Assembly: GCF_000696385.1 (NCBI RefSeq)
Contig: NZ_JJMN01000045.1
Location: 124,001-188,000, forward strand
Direction of reading: 5' to 3'
Source: Vibrio metoecus
GTDB lineage: Bacteria > Pseudomonadota > Gammaproteobacteria > Enterobacterales > Vibrionaceae
Length of the DNA stretch: 64,000 nt
A program made the position numbers and the translations under genes. The first letter of the stretch is position 1. Each line of letters opens with the position of its first letter. The notes below the pieces were generated by a model. It was not told the origin of the DNA, ran no database searches, and saw nothing but the letters and a program-made list of their open reading frames with translations. Shown one piece after another: positions 9,103 to 19,450 of the stretch.

Positions 9103-11346
9103 TCATTCTACTCCTTTACGCAGCATCTGCCTATACCATGGCACCCAGCCAACTCCACGCTGAGTAAACCAATCAAACTGATCTGGATAGAAAAACAGAC
9201 TGATTTGTCCCGCGCGACCAGTATCTAGCCAATCAGATTGCTGGCTTTGATAACGCTCCACCACTTGTGGATTAGGCAAATTCCAGCGGTTATCTTTGGC
9301 GAGGGAAGCAATCGCCATCCGTGGTTCGACTTTCGCAATAAACTCAGCGGTGGATGAGGTTTTGCTGCCGTGATGAGGCACTATCATCACTTCGCTCGAT
9401 AAAAGCGCACCTCCACGAGCAAGTAGCCATTCTCCCATGGCGGTGACATCCCCAGATAACAACACGGAATGGTTAGATTGGAGATCGGTCATGCGAATCA
9501 CACACGAATGCTGATTGTAGGCTCGATTCACCAGCCTCGGAGGCCATAGTACTTGGAAATCTAATGACTGCCATTGCCAGCGCTCACCGCGCATACAGGG
9601 CATAAACGCCACATCAACTTGGCTTGCACGTATCCATTCCGGTTGCCAACGCTTGGCCAAACTTTGCCAATCTCCGGCATGATCATTATCGAGGTGACTT
9701 AGAATCAACCCATCGAGCCGGCGAATACCACGCTGTTGCAAAATGGGCTCGATCAGACTTTCTACGTAACTGCCTCCCGACCAACTGCTCCCCGTATCGT
9801 AGATAATGGCGCGCTTATCTTGCTCAATCACGATGGCTAAGCCGTGCCCGACATCCAAAACATCCATGCGCCACCGAGGGGTGACTGAAGGAAACCACCA
9901 CCACAGCACCGCAAGACACCATGCCAAAATGCAAGCTCGTAAGCTCATCACTCGGTACAACAAACTGATCACGACTAAGGCAGCCACGAAACCTTGTACG
10001 GTTTTCGGTATCACCACCCATCCTACATCCGCAAACTGCAGCGCCCAAGCGAGGGGATAGAACGTCCAGTCCACCCAAGGCCAATAAAGCGTCGCCCAAT
10101 ACGACATCGTCACGCTGAGAAACAAGCCCACAAACAAAGCGGGAACAATCACCACGGAGAACCAAGGGATAAACAGCAAATTGTACACCACGGACGTCAT
10201 GCTTAATCCACCGAAAAAGTATGCGGTGACTGGCGCCATTAAGCAGACAAGAGTCAGTTGCGCCCACAATAACGCTTTCCACCAAGCCTGACGCTTCTCT
10301 TGATTGGCCAATTGATACAACACAATCGCAACGGCGAGAAATGACATCCAAAAGCTGTTTGAAAGCGATGCAAAGGGCGACCAAACTAAAACCGCACACA
10401 ACGTCAGCAGGATCCGTTTTAATGCTGAAAGAGGAAACCCCAAGATCACCAATCCCACATTCAGCAAGCACATAATCAGCGCACGTTGGGTTGGTATAGT
10501 GAACCCCGCAAGCCATGCGTATAACACGGCTAATAATGCGCCCACCACGAAAGGAGACCACAACAATTTGCCATGCAGACGCATCAGCCCCTTGCCTAAT
10601 AAGTACCCAACACTGAAAGCAATACCAATATGTAAGCCAGAAATCGCCACCAAGTGAATTAAGCCGCTGTTGCGCAAGGCTTGCCATTCTTGTTCACCAA
10701 TCCCTTTTCTTTCACCAAACGTCAGCGCTAATATCAACCCTTGATAAGGGCTGTTTTGGGTGAGTAACTCAAGCTGCGTCAGTAAAGCGGAGCGTAGGCT
10801 ATGTTGCGGCACAATCTGGTATGCCGTATTCGGGCTGACAACCGCTCGCGCAAGAACCGATTGAGTCAGAGAGTGGGCTTCTAAATCAAAGCCCGTTTCA
10901 TTAAGACGCCCCACAATCGGCTTAAATACAACCGTAAATTCGAACTGCTCATTCGGTTTTAACGCTACTGGAGCCGTTAAGCGTACACGAGGCCACATCA
11001 GTCTGTTTAAGGTTTGACCATTCACCTCATGAATTAAGACTAAACCCTCATATGCGTAACGAGTTTGCGTAAAAAAGCTGTCAACCTGACCTTTTATGAT
11101 ACTATCCGAGCCTGCTTGAGAGAGCATGTTGGATTGATCTCGCATTAAGTTGCCATGGCACACGACAGTGAATATGGCCAACGCGAAGCCAAGGAGTTTG
11201 CGGCAAGCTCGGTAATAACTGAGCACGCCAATCAGGATAAGGCAAAACCAAGCCCAGCCCCATGTCGGCATCCAAGGCCAATACGGTGCAGAAAGCAAGG
11301 TGATCGAAAAAGAGATAAGCGACCAGTAATTCGACAAGAGAGTCAT
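9103..11346 (-). CDS. comEC: ComEC/Rec2 DNA uptake channel
   Basis: About 747 residues. Many hydrophobic segments in the first 480 residues form the competence domain, including SGLIHLVAISGLHIGI typical of ComEC_N. The C-terminal third is a metallo-beta-lactamase-like domain with LSHLDNDHAGDW (HxDxDH motif) and a later PHHGSKTS. It carries single-stranded DNA across the inner membrane in natural transformation. The ATG at 11346 is preferred to a TTG at 11361. The start faces the start of a plus-strand gene only 8 bases away. comEA, its periplasmic partner, is about 40 kb away in this window. Confidence 0.93.
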   Translation of the reverse strand: MTLLSNYWSLISFSITLLSAPYWPWMPTWGWAWFCLILIGVLSYYRACRKLLGFALAIFTVVCHGNLMRDQSNMLSQAGSDSIIKGQVDSFFTQTRYAYEGLVLIHEVNGQTLNRLMWPRVRLTAPVALKPNEQFEFTVVFKPIVGRLNETGFDLEAHSLTQSVLARAVVSPNTAYQIVPQHSLRSALLTQLELLTQNSPYQGLILALTFGERKGIGEQEWQALRNSGLIHLVAISGLHIGIAFSVGYLLGKGLMRLHGKLLWSPFVVGALLAVLYAWLAGFTIPTQRALIMCLLNVGLVILGFPLSALKRILLTLCAVLVWSPFASLSNSFWMSFLAVAIVLYQLANQEKRQAWWKALLWAQLTLVCLMAPVTAYFFGGLSMTSVVYNLLFIPWFSVVIVPALFVGLFLSVTMSYWATLYWPWVDWTFYPLAWALQFADVGWVVIPKTVQGFVAALVVISLLYRVMSLRACILAWCLAVLWWWFPSVTPRWRMDVLDVGHGLAIVIEQDKRAIIYDTGSSWSGGSYVESLIEPILQQRGIRRLDGLILSHLDNDHAGDWQSLAKRWQPEWIRASQVDVAFMPCMRGERWQWQSLDFQVLWPPRLVNRAYNQHSCVIRMTDLQSNHSVLLSGDVTAMGEWLLARGGALLSSEVMIVPHHGSKTSSTAEFIAKVEPRMAIASLAKDNRWNLPNPQVVERYQSQQSDWLDTGRAGQISLFFYPDQFDWFTQRGVGWVPWYRQMLRKGVE

Positions 11347-11354
11347 AATCCCGT

Positions 11355-11887
11355 ATGCCAAGAAAATTTATTAAGCGGTTTATGCCTGACCACGAAGTGA
11401 TCAAACGCCAAAAAGCGCTGCGCGTGTTTGGTAATGTGCTGTACAACCCAAATCTCTGGTGTCTAAATCGCCGCTCTGCCGCCGGTGCTTTTGCTGTCGG
11501 CTTATTTATGGCGTTTGTTCCACTTCCGAGCCAGATGATTATGGCCGCCGGATTTAGCTATTTTGTTCGGGGTTAACTTTACCGCTTTCAATCGCACTGG
11601 TGTGGATCACCAACCCGATCACCATGCCGGTGATTTTCTATTTCACCTATAAGCTTGGGGCTTGGTTGATGGGCACCCCCACACAATCGTTCCACTTTGA
11701 GCTGACGTGGGAATTTCTCCTCAACCAAATGAGCACCATTGGTCCACCCTTTTTGCTCGGTTGCACTGTTTGTGCGGTGTTAGCGTCACTGATTGGGTAT
11801 TTTGGCATTCGTGGTTTATGGCGCTATTCCGTTGTTCGCAGTTGGCAAAAACGTCGCACCAGTAAGATGCCGGAGAATCAGCCTTAA
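11355..11887 (+). CDS. DUF2062 membrane protein; frame interrupted in this sequence
   Basis: The N-terminal 73 residues (11355-11576, MPRKFIKRFMPDHEVIK...) and a second frame (to 11887) with WITNPITMPVIFYFTYKLGAW belong to one DUF2062 protein. Removing one extra T in the GGATTT near 11562 and one in the AACTTT near 11578 joins them through AILFGVNLPLSIALVWITNP and gives 176 residues. Several hydrophobic segments predict an inner-membrane protein. The function is unknown; the gene often sits beside comEC in gamma-proteobacteria. Confidence 0.8.
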
Positions 11888-11967
11888 CACACGGTACAGA
11901 CAAGCGGTTGATACCAAGTTGCGAGCAACTGCATTCGCCGTTTTGCAAACAATGTTGACTCAAGATG

Positions 11968-11994
11968 AAAAAAGGACCCTAAGGTCCTTTTTTA
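11968..11994. terminator. Terminator between the DUF2062 gene and lolE
   Basis: Stem AAAGGACC (11971-11978) with GGTCCTTT (11983-11990), CTAA loop, flanked by an A run and a T run, so it can act on both strands for the convergent genes. Confidence 0.85.
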
Positions 11995-12041
11995 TTGAAT
12001 GCGGAGCAAGCACTCGGTGCGTTTCTCCGAAATGCTCAACG

Positions 12042-13286
12042 CTACTTGCTACTCAGCACTTGAGCGGGATTCAGGCGACTGGCACGCCGCGCCGGATACC
12101 AAGTAGCAAGCAGACTTAATGTAATCGCCGTGCCCGAAACTAGCATCACATCGAACCACTCGACTTGTGATGGAAGAAAATCCACAAAGTAGATATCGCC
12201 TGACAAAAATTGATGTCCGATCAGTTTCTCCAACCCTTTGATCAGCGGCGTTAAATTTAACGCCACCACCACACCAAACAGGCTGCCGACAATACTGCCC
12301 AGAACACCAGAAAACACCCCTTGCCAAACAAAAATGCGTTTAATCAGACCATCCGTCGCCCCCATGGTGCGTAGGATCGCAATTTCACCAGCACGATCTT
12401 TCACCGCCATCATCAGCGTTGACACAATGTTAAAGCTCGCCACACCAATGACCAACACCATCACCAGATACATAATGGTACGAACCATCTGAATATCGCG
12501 GTACAAAAAACCATACTTTTGCTGCCAACTGTGCAAATAGACGTATTCATTGAGCTGGTTACCCACTTCACGTACGATCTGTGTCGCTTGCAGAACATCC
12601 GCCACTTTCACGGATATGCCTGTCACGCCACTGCCCAAATTCGCGTAGCTTTGTGCATCTTCCAGTGGCAGTAACGCCAAACTGTGATCAATTTGCCCAT
12701 TAAGTGTCAATAAACCACTGACTTTCACACGTACCCGTTTCGGAGCTTGTACTTTTTCACCACTGGTCGCACTTGGGATCATCAGAGTAATAAAATCCCC
12801 AACCTGCACACCGAGTTTATCGGCTACCCCTTGGCCTAAAATCACCTGCTGTTCACCAGGATTAAAATGTTGCCAGGCTTGCGGGGTAATAAACTGCGAT
12901 AAACGAGATACGGCTTGTTCACGTTGCGGATCAACACCACGTATTTCAATCGCTTTGAGCTGGGTGCCATTCTCTGCCAACGCCGTCATTTTCACATAAG
13001 GTGCTGCGGCGATAATGTTTGGTTGACGGGCCGCTTGCGCCATTAAGTCCGGCCAACGCTCTACAGGGCCACGCACACCTTCAAATTCTCCATGCGGGAT
13101 AACCGAAAGCACTCGCGATTGCAATTCACGTTCAAAGCCATTCATGGCCGAAAGACCAATGATGATCACTGCCACACCCACGGCAATCCCAATCGTCGAG
13201 GAAAGTGAGATAAATGACACCATCTTGTTACGTTGCTTGGCGCGACTAAAGCGCCCACCAATAAACAGAGCTAAAGAGGAAAACAC
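12042..13286 (-). CDS. lolE: Lipoprotein-releasing system membrane subunit LolE
   Basis: 414 residues: an N-terminal membrane helix, a large periplasmic domain and three C-terminal helices of the FtsX type. With LolC and LolD it extracts outer-membrane lipoproteins from the inner membrane and passes them to LolA. The GTG start directly abuts the lolD stop (TAAGTG), indicating coupled translation. It is called LolE by position as third gene of lolCDE; LolC and LolE are close paralogues, so the C/E label rests on gene order. Confidence 0.9.
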   Translation of the reverse strand: MFSSLALFIGGRFSRAKQRNKMVSFISLSSTIGIAVGVAVIIIGLSAMNGFERELQSRVLSVIPHGEFEGVRGPVERWPDLMAQAARQPNIIAAAPYVKMTALAENGTQLKAIEIRGVDPQREQAVSRLSQFITPQAWQHFNPGEQQVILGQGVADKLGVQVGDFITLMIPSATSGEKVQAPKRVRVKVSGLLTLNGQIDHSLALLPLEDAQSYANLGSGVTGISVKVADVLQATQIVREVGNQLNEYVYLHSWQQKYGFLYRDIQMVRTIMYLVMVLVIGVASFNIVSTLMMAVKDRAGEIAILRTMGATDGLIKRIFVWQGVFSGVLGSIVGSLFGVVVALNLTPLIKGLEKLIGHQFLSGDIYFVDFLPSQVEWFDVMLVSGTAITLSLLATWYPARRASRLNPAQVLSSK

Positions 13287-13973
13287 TTAGGCCCCCGTCA
13301 TATCGGTGAGTAGCCCATCTTTCATGTGCATCTGGCGATCCATTTTCGCGGCTAACTCACCATCATGGGTCACCACTAAAAATGCCGTGCCAGATTCTCG
13401 ATTCAGCTCACGCATCAAATCGTAAATCGACAATGCCGTCTTATGATCAAGGTTGCCCGTTGGCTCATCGGCTAACACTAAATCGGGTTTATTGACTAAC
13501 GCGCGCGCAATGGCGACACGCTGCCGCTCACCACCAGACAACTCTGATGGGCGATGGACTAAGCGATGACCTAAGCCAACTCGCTCAAGCAGGCTTTGGG
13601 CTTGCGCTTTCGCTTTTGCTACATTCATTCCACCAATCAACAGAGGCATCGCGACATTTTCTAACGCCGAAAAATCCGCTAACAGATGGTGGAACTGATA
13701 AACAAATCCCAAGTGCTGATTGCGAATTTTGGCTTGCTTATTGGAACTCAGCGCATGTAATGGCTGACCAAGAAACTCTACCTGACCTTCACTGGCATCA
13801 TCCAATGATCCCAAGATATGCAGTAGGGTGCTTTTTCCTGAGCCAGAAGAGCCAATGATCGATACCAACTCACCCCGCTTTAACTCAAAGCTCACCCCTT
13901 TAAGAACCTGAGTTTGCAACTCACCTTCTTGGTAGGTTTTGCAAACCTGATGACAACGTAAAAGGTTATTCAT
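13287..13973 (-). CDS. lolD: Lipoprotein-releasing system ATPase LolD
   Basis: 228 residues, an ABC ATPase with Walker A GSSGSGKS, signature LSGGERQR and Walker [14 protein letters not shown]. It powers lipoprotein release by LolC/LolE. The start overlaps the end of lolC by 8 bases and the stop abuts lolE. Confidence 0.96.
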   Translation of the reverse strand: MNNLLRCHQVCKTYQEGELQTQVLKGVSFELKRGELVSIIGSSGSGKSTLLHILGSLDDASEGQVEFLGQPLHALSSNKQAKIRNQHLGFVYQFHHLLADFSALENVAMPLLIGGMNVAKAKAQAQSLLERVGLGHRLVHRPSELSGGERQRVAIARALVNKPDLVLADEPTGNLDHKTALSIYDLMRELNRESGTAFLVVTHDGELAAKMDRQMHMKDGLLTDMTGA

Positions 13974-15174
13974 AACGTAACGCCTCAGCGGGTTGAACAG
14001 AAGATGCGCGATAGGCTGGGAACAGCGTTGCCAATAGGCTTAAAACAATCGCAAGAACAATAACTAAAACAATTTGTAGTGGCTCGATCACCACAGGCAA
14101 AGCGCCGCCCACTGAGAAAAGGGCTACCCCTAATGCCGCCATCAGGCTATTGAGATTGGCGGCTAGCAGCACACCAAGACCTCCGCCCACTAGCGCGCCA
14201 ATCACCCCACTACTCGCGCCTTGCACCATAAAAATGGCGAGCACTTGTTGTGACTGCATCCCTTGGGTTTTCAAAATTGCCACTTCGGCCTGCTTTTCCA
14301 TCACCACCATGATCAACGCCGAAATGATGTTAAACGCAGCAACCCCCACGATAAGACCGAGCATTAATCCCATCATGTTCTTTTCCATACGCACCGCTTG
14401 AAACAACTCGCCGCGTTGCTCACGCCAGTCGCTCCATTGCCAACCGTCTGGTAACGGTTGCTTTGCCAGAGTGCTGACCACAAACGGGTCATCAAAAAAC
14501 AGTCGCCAACCTGAAATTGTCTGTGCGTCATAGCGCAGTAATTTGGCGGCATCACGCAGATGAGTCACCATCAGTTGCCCATCCACATCCGACCCCGTGT
14601 TAAAAATGCCCGCCACCGTAAAGTTACGCTGACTGGGTAAGCGGCCTAACGGCGTGAATTGGCTCGCTTCTGTCACCATCAGACGCACTTTATCGCCCAC
14701 CGTAACATTGAGACTGCGCGCCAATAAATGACCGAGAAAAAGTTGGTATTCACCCGCTTGTAAAGCCGTGACATGTCCAGCAATCAGGTGTTGTTCAATC
14801 GGATCATTTTGTTGCGGTTCAATACCAATCAACAACCCTGCTGCCAATTGTGATGCACTTTGTACTACCGCCTCACTGCGCACCAAAGGTTCAGGCGCGC
14901 GTAGCGTAGACAGTGCGGAGATGAAAGCTGGCGGTTGATTGGCAAAGGCGGTTTTACCCACATCTTGCGTCACCACCGCTTGGGGCAAAACGCCTAAAAT
15001 GCGCGATTTCAGTTGTGTCTCAAAACCGTTCATCACCGATAACACGGTCACCAAAGACATCACGCCGATCGTAATCCCTGCCGTCGACATATAAGAGACA
15101 AAACGGCTAAAACGATCACCAGAACGACCGCGTAAATAGCGCAAACCAATAAAAACCGATATCGGATGAAACAT
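13966..15174 (-). CDS. lolC: Lipoprotein-releasing system membrane subunit LolC
   Basis: About 402 residues from [18 protein letters not shown]; an ATG four codons earlier (15186) is possible, but GGTTGGA just before 15174 is the better ribosome site. The layout is one N-terminal helix, a periplasmic domain and three C-terminal helices ending near [24 protein letters not shown], typical of the LolC/E family. It is the first gene of lolCDE, divergent from plzB. Confidence 0.92.
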   Translation of the reverse strand: MFHPISVFIGLRYLRGRSGDRFSRFVSYMSTAGITIGVMSLVTVLSVMNGFETQLKSRILGVLPQAVVTQDVGKTAFANQPPAFISALSTLRAPEPLVRSEAVVQSASQLAAGLLIGIEPQQNDPIEQHLIAGHVTALQAGEYQLFLGHLLARSLNVTVGDKVRLMVTEASQFTPLGRLPSQRNFTVAGIFNTGSDVDGQLMVTHLRDAAKLLRYDAQTISGWRLFFDDPFVVSTLAKQPLPDGWQWSDWREQRGELFQAVRMEKNMMGLMLGLIVGVAAFNIISALIMVVMEKQAEVAILKTQGMQSQQVLAIFMVQGASSGVIGALVGGGLGVLLAANLNSLMAALGVALFSVGGALPVVIEPLQIVLVIVLAIVLSLLATLFPAYRASSVQPAEALRYE

Positions 15175-15349
15175 AAATCCAACCATAGGAATAGAATGGC
15201 GTTAATGTAGCGAGAATCCCTCCGCGGTTGTAGCTTTTCTTTGCCAAATCTGTGTAAGAGGACGTTTATTTCACACCGATAACAAGGACATACCTTGATT
15301 AGTTACTGCTTATGACGATAATCAACACAGATGTGAGAAGGAACCCTCT

Positions 15350-15927
15350 ATGAATGACCAAGAATTCTTTACTGTTCACCACGCGCTAACCATCAATGTG
15401 GAGCCGTTGGCGGACCATTTCCACCCTCCCTTCTCATGAGAATTTTGAAGCCGAGACTCCCAGCGCCTTTTGTGGTCGCCAGCGAATTTAGTCAGCTAGA
15501 GCAACTCAGTGACAGCGCGCGCATGGAGCTGAAAAACAGTGATTTCAAAAGTGTCCTGCAATTGCTTGAAGCGCAAAACTCAAAGCTCAACCTGCTCTTG
15601 ACTTTTATGTTGTCCCAGCAAGTCGATCCCCACTCGCGCAGCGCGACAACCCGCTTTGGGGCAAGCCAGTTGACCTATCTGGCCAAATCACCATTAGCTT
15701 TGGGGCAAAAAGTCCGTGTTAAACTGTTTTTGGAATACCCTGCGGCCGCCATATACTGCTACGCCAGCGTCATCGAATGTAGCCAACAATCAGAACACAC
15801 CTTAGTAACACTGAAGTATGATCTGCTGCGCGATGTGGATCAGGATTTACTGATCAAAGCCGCCTTATATCAACAGCAGCGCCTGCTGCGTCAACGCTCA
15901 CTAGACCGAGAAAAACCTCAAGCGTGA
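15350..15927 (+). CDS. plzB: PlzB-like PilZ-family protein; frame interrupted in this sequence
   Basis: An ATG at 15350 after AGAAGGA opens a frame MNDQEFFTVHHALTINVEPL that stops early; the rest is read in another frame up to 15927. Removing one extra C near 15421 and one extra A near 15455 (GAG-A-CTC) restores 191 residues. The position just upstream of mfd-csiV-bap1 matches PlzB of V. cholerae, one of five PilZ proteins named there. The canonical c-di-GMP motifs RxxxR and DxSxxG are not visible: the expected place reads TTRFGASQLTY. It overlaps the alternative GTG start of mfd by four bases, so the two are probably co-transcribed. Confidence 0.8.
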
Positions 15928-15929
15928 CT

Positions 15930-18900
15930 ATGACTACACACTCCCTACTCTCTCTGTTTTCGGCGCAAGGTGCCGGAGACAAAAAAGCCATCGGCAACTT
16001 ACACGGCTCTAGTCTGGCCTTAGCGATCGCGGAATTGGCAAATGCCCATACCAGCCATACTTTGCTGGCCGTACCGGATCCGCAAACGGCACTCAAACTG
16101 CTGCACGAAATTGAACAGTTTAGCCAAAGTGAAGTGGCTCTTTTCCCCGACTGGGAAACGCTACCGTACGATAATTTTTCGCCGCATCAAGACATCATTT
16201 CCGATCGCATTTCGCGCTTGTATCAACTGCCAAGCTTGACTCGTGGCATCACAATTGTTCCGGTCAGCACTTTACTGCAACGCCAATCACCCCGTGATTT
16301 CTTGTTGCAACACACCTTAATTGTTAAGCGAGGTGATCTTTTCTCGCTCGATAAGCTGCGCCTCCAGTTGGAAAACAGCGGCTATCGCCATGTCGATCAG
16401 GTTTTTGGTCCAGGTGAATACGCAAGTCGCGGTTCGATCCTCGATCTCTTCCCGATGGGCAGCAGTGACCCATTTCGGATTGATTTTTTTGATGATGAAA
16501 TCGACACCATTCGCACTTTCGATCCGGAGAACCAACGTTCGATTGCGGAAATGGATGAAATTCGCCTGTTGCCGGCACATGAATTCCCGACCACCGCCGC
16601 TGCAATTGAAGAGTTTCGTAACCGTTGGCGTCAGCGCTTTGAAGCGCGCCGTGAGCCTGAATCGATTTATAGCCAAGTCTCCAAAGGCACTTGGCCAGCG
16701 GGAATTGAATACTGGCAGCCGTTGTTCTTTGATCACAGCGAAACCTTATTTGACTATCTCCCCTCCAACAGCCAGCTCTTGGTCGTGGGCGAGTTGGAAA
16801 AATCCATCGACCAATTTTTGGCTGATGTCGATTACCGTTACGACCAACGCAATATCGACCCACTGCGCCCACTGCTGCCACCGAATGAACTTTGGTTGCG
16901 TAAAGATGAGCTGTTTACCCACTTTAAAACTCTGCCGCAAGTCCAACTGACCAGCTCGCCCATCGAGCTGCGCGCCGGCCGAATGAATGCCCAAGTGCAA
17001 CCATTGCCCGTATTGGCCGTTGAGCATCAAAACAAAGAGCCTTTGGCAGCACTGCGCCAGTTTAGTGAGCAATTTGTTGGCAAAATCATTTTCTCGGTCG
17101 AATCTGAAGGCCGCCGTGAAGCCTTGCTTGAACTTTTGCAACGCATCAAGTTACGCCCGCAAAGCCAGAGTGAATTCAGCATTGCCTGCCAGCAAGCCGA
17201 AAAATTCTCACTGGTACTCGGCTCAGCAGAGCACGGATTTATTTATGGCGACAACCAAGTTGCCCTGATCTGTGAAAGCGATTTACTCGGCGATCGGGTG
17301 ATTCAACGTCGCCGCAAAAAAGATCGCAAAACCGTCACCAACAGCGATGCGGTGATCCGCAACCTTGCCGAGCTTAAACCGGGGCAACCTGTGGTGCATA
17401 TCGATCACGGCATTGGTCGCTACCTAGGGTTACAAACTCTCGAAGCGGGTGGCATGGTCAGCGAATACGTGATGCTGGAGTATCAAAACGAAGCCAAGCT
17501 GTATGTCCCAGTTTCGTCACTCAACCTGATCAGCCGTTATTCCGGTGGTGCAGAAGAAGCCGCCCAATTACATAAACTGGGTGGCGAGGCATGGGTAAAA
17601 GCCCGCCGTAAGGCCGCCGAAAAAGTGCGCGATGTCGCAGCAGAGCTATTGGATGTGTATGCCAAACGCGAAATCAAACCGGGCTTTAAATTCCACCTCG
17701 ACCGCGAACAATATGCGACCTTCAAAGCGACTTTCCCGTTTGAAGAAACCGATGACCAAGCGATGGCGATCAACGCCGTGTTATCAGACATGTGCCAAGC
17801 CAAAGCGATGGATCGTTTGGTGTGTGGCGATGTCGGTTTTGGTAAAACTGAAGTGGCGATGCGCGCCGCGTTTGTCGCCACCGACAACGGCAAACAAGTC
17901 GCGGTATTAGTCCCGACCACCCTACTCGCTCAGCAACATTTCGAGAATTTCCGCGACCGCTTTGCCAACTTGCCGATCCGCGTCGAAGTGCTCTCCCGCT
18001 TTAAATCAGCCAAAGAGCAGAAACTCATCCTACAAGATGTGGCGGACGGTAAGGTCGATATTCTGGTCGGCACCCATAAACTGCTCTCTAGCGAGATTCG
18101 CTTTGCGGATCTTGGTTTGCTGATTGTCGATGAAGAACACCGCTTTGGGGTTCGTCAAAAAGAGAAAGTCAAAGCAATGCGTGCGGATGTCGACATCCTC
18201 ACCCTCACCGCCACGCCGATTCCGCGCACACTGAATATGGCGATGAGTGGCATGCGCGATCTCTCGATCATCGCGACACCACCTGCGCGGCGTTTGGCGA
18301 TCAAAACCTTTGTCCGTCAAAGTGAAGACAGCGTAATTCGTGAAGCCGTGCTGCGTGAAATTATGCGTGGTGGTCAAGTGTACTTCCTGCACAATCAGGT
18401 CGAAACCATCGATAAAGTGGCGGCAGATTTAGAAAAACTGGTTCCTGAAGCGCGGATTACCGTGGCCCACGGGCAGATGCGTGAACGCGAACTGGAGAAA
18501 GTGATGAACGATTTCTACCACCAGCGTTTCAATTTACTGGTGTGTACCACAATCATCGAAACCGGTATCGACGTTCCGACAGCGAACACCATCATCATGG
18601 ATCGTGCAGATAGCCTAGGTTTGGCTCAGTTGCATCAGTTGCGTGGCCGTGTAGGGCGATCGCATCACCAAGCGTACGCCTACTTGTTAACCCCGCCGCC
18701 GAAAGCGATTACCAAAGATGCAGTAAAACGTTTAGAGGCCATCGCATCCTTAGAGGATTTGGGGGCTGGCTTTACTCTGGCAACGCACGATTTGGAAATT
18801 CGTGGTGCCGGTGAGCTACTGGGTGAAGAACAGAGCGGCCAAATTCAATCGATTGGTTTTACCCTGTATATGGAAATGCTTGAACAAGCAGTTGAAGCCC

Positions 18901-19397
18901 TGAAATCGGGTAAAGAACCCGCGCTGGATGACTTGCTGCGTGAGCAAACCGAAGTTGAAATGCGTCTGCCTGCCTTGCTGCCGGAAGATTATATTCCGGA
19001 CATCAACACCCGTTTGTCGATGTACAAACAGATTGCCAGCGTCGCCAGCGAAGATGAATTAGTCGAGCTCAAAGTCGAATTGATTGATCGCTTTGGTAAA
19101 TTGCCTGACGCCGCGTTAAACTTACTCGCCATCGCCGAACTGAAGCTTAATGCTATGCGTCTCAAAGTACGTAAAATTGAAGCCCATGAACGTGGCGGAT
19201 ACATCGAGTTCTATCCCAATGCTGACATTAACCCACTGTTTTTGGTTAAACTGCTGCAATCGCAACCTAAGCAATTTGCGATGGATGGGCCGACCAAATT
19301 TAAATTTACCTTGCCGTTGGTTGAACGCAGTGCGCGCATTCAATTTGTCGCTGACATGTTGAACGATTTCCAGCAAAATGTGCTACCGGCGATTTAA
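15930..19397 (+). CDS. mfd: Transcription-repair coupling factor Mfd
   Basis: 1155 residues from ATG 15930 (a GTG at 15924 is an alternative). Mfd removes stalled RNA polymerase at DNA lesions and recruits UvrA. Visible parts: the UvrB-like N-terminal region (FPDWETLPYDNFSPHQD), the RNA-polymerase-interacting domain, the RecG-like translocase with VCGDVGFGKTE (Walker A), DEEH box, and RGRVGRS (motif VI), then the C-terminal regulatory domain. The frame is intact over 3.4 kb, in contrast with neighbouring broken genes. csiV follows after 53 bases. Confidence 0.97.
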   Translation: MTTHSLLSLFSAQGAGDKKAIGNLHGSSLALAIAELANAHTSHTLLAVPDPQTALKLLHEIEQFSQSEVALFPDWETLPYDNFSPHQDIISDRISRLYQLPSLTRGITIVPVSTLLQRQSPRDFLLQHTLIVKRGDLFSLDKLRLQLENSGYRHVDQVFGPGEYASRGSILDLFPMGSSDPFRIDFFDDEIDTIRTFDPENQRSIAEMDEIRLLPAHEFPTTAAAIEEFRNRWRQRFEARREPESIYSQVSKGTWPAGIEYWQPLFFDHSETLFDYLPSNSQLLVVGELEKSIDQFLADVDYRYDQRNIDPLRPLLPPNELWLRKDELFTHFKTLPQVQLTSSPIELRAGRMNAQVQPLPVLAVEHQNKEPLAALRQFSEQFVGKIIFSVESEGRREALLELLQRIKLRPQSQSEFSIACQQAEKFSLVLGSAEHGFIYGDNQVALICESDLLGDRVIQRRRKKDRKTVTNSDAVIRNLAELKPGQPVVHIDHGIGRYLGLQTLEAGGMVSEYVMLEYQNEAKLYVPVSSLNLISRYSGGAEEAAQLHKLGGEAWVKARRKAAEKVRDVAAELLDVYAKREIKPGFKFHLDREQYATFKATFPFEETDDQAMAINAVLSDMCQAKAMDRLVCGDVGFGKTEVAMRAAFVATDNGKQVAVLVPTTLLAQQHFENFRDRFANLPIRVEVLSRFKSAKEQKLILQDVADGKVDILVGTHKLLSSEIRFADLGLLIVDEEHRFGVRQKEKVKAMRADVDILTLTATPIPRTLNMAMSGMRDLSIIATPPARRLAIKTFVRQSEDSVIREAVLREIMRGGQVYFLHNQVETIDKVAADLEKLVPEARITVAHGQMRERELEKVMNDFYHQRFNLLVCTTIIETGIDVPTANTIIMDRADSLGLAQLHQLRGRVGRSHHQAYAYLLTPPPKAITKDAVKRLEAIASLEDLGAGFTLATHDLEIRGAGELLGEEQSGQIQSIGFTLYMEMLEQAVEALKSGKEPALDDLLREQTEVEMRLPALLPEDYIPDINTRLSMYKQIASVASEDELVELKVELIDRFGKLPDAALNLLAIAELKLNAMRLKVRKIEAHERGGYIEFYPNADINPLFLVKLLQSQPKQFAMDGPTKFKFTLPLVERSARIQFVADMLNDFQQNVLPAI

Positions 19398-19450
19398 GTA
19401 ATTAACCAGATGTAATAACCCAGTGTGAAACACTGAACAACGGAGTGACA

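Noticed and set aside
9824..10687. A long minus-strand frame of 287 residues
   Set aside because: It lies inside comEC in another frame and has no recognisable domain; ComEC homology covers the whole region.
16324..16881. Long antisense frames inside mfd
   Set aside because: They overlap intact mfd and show no family features; they are by-products of its codon use.
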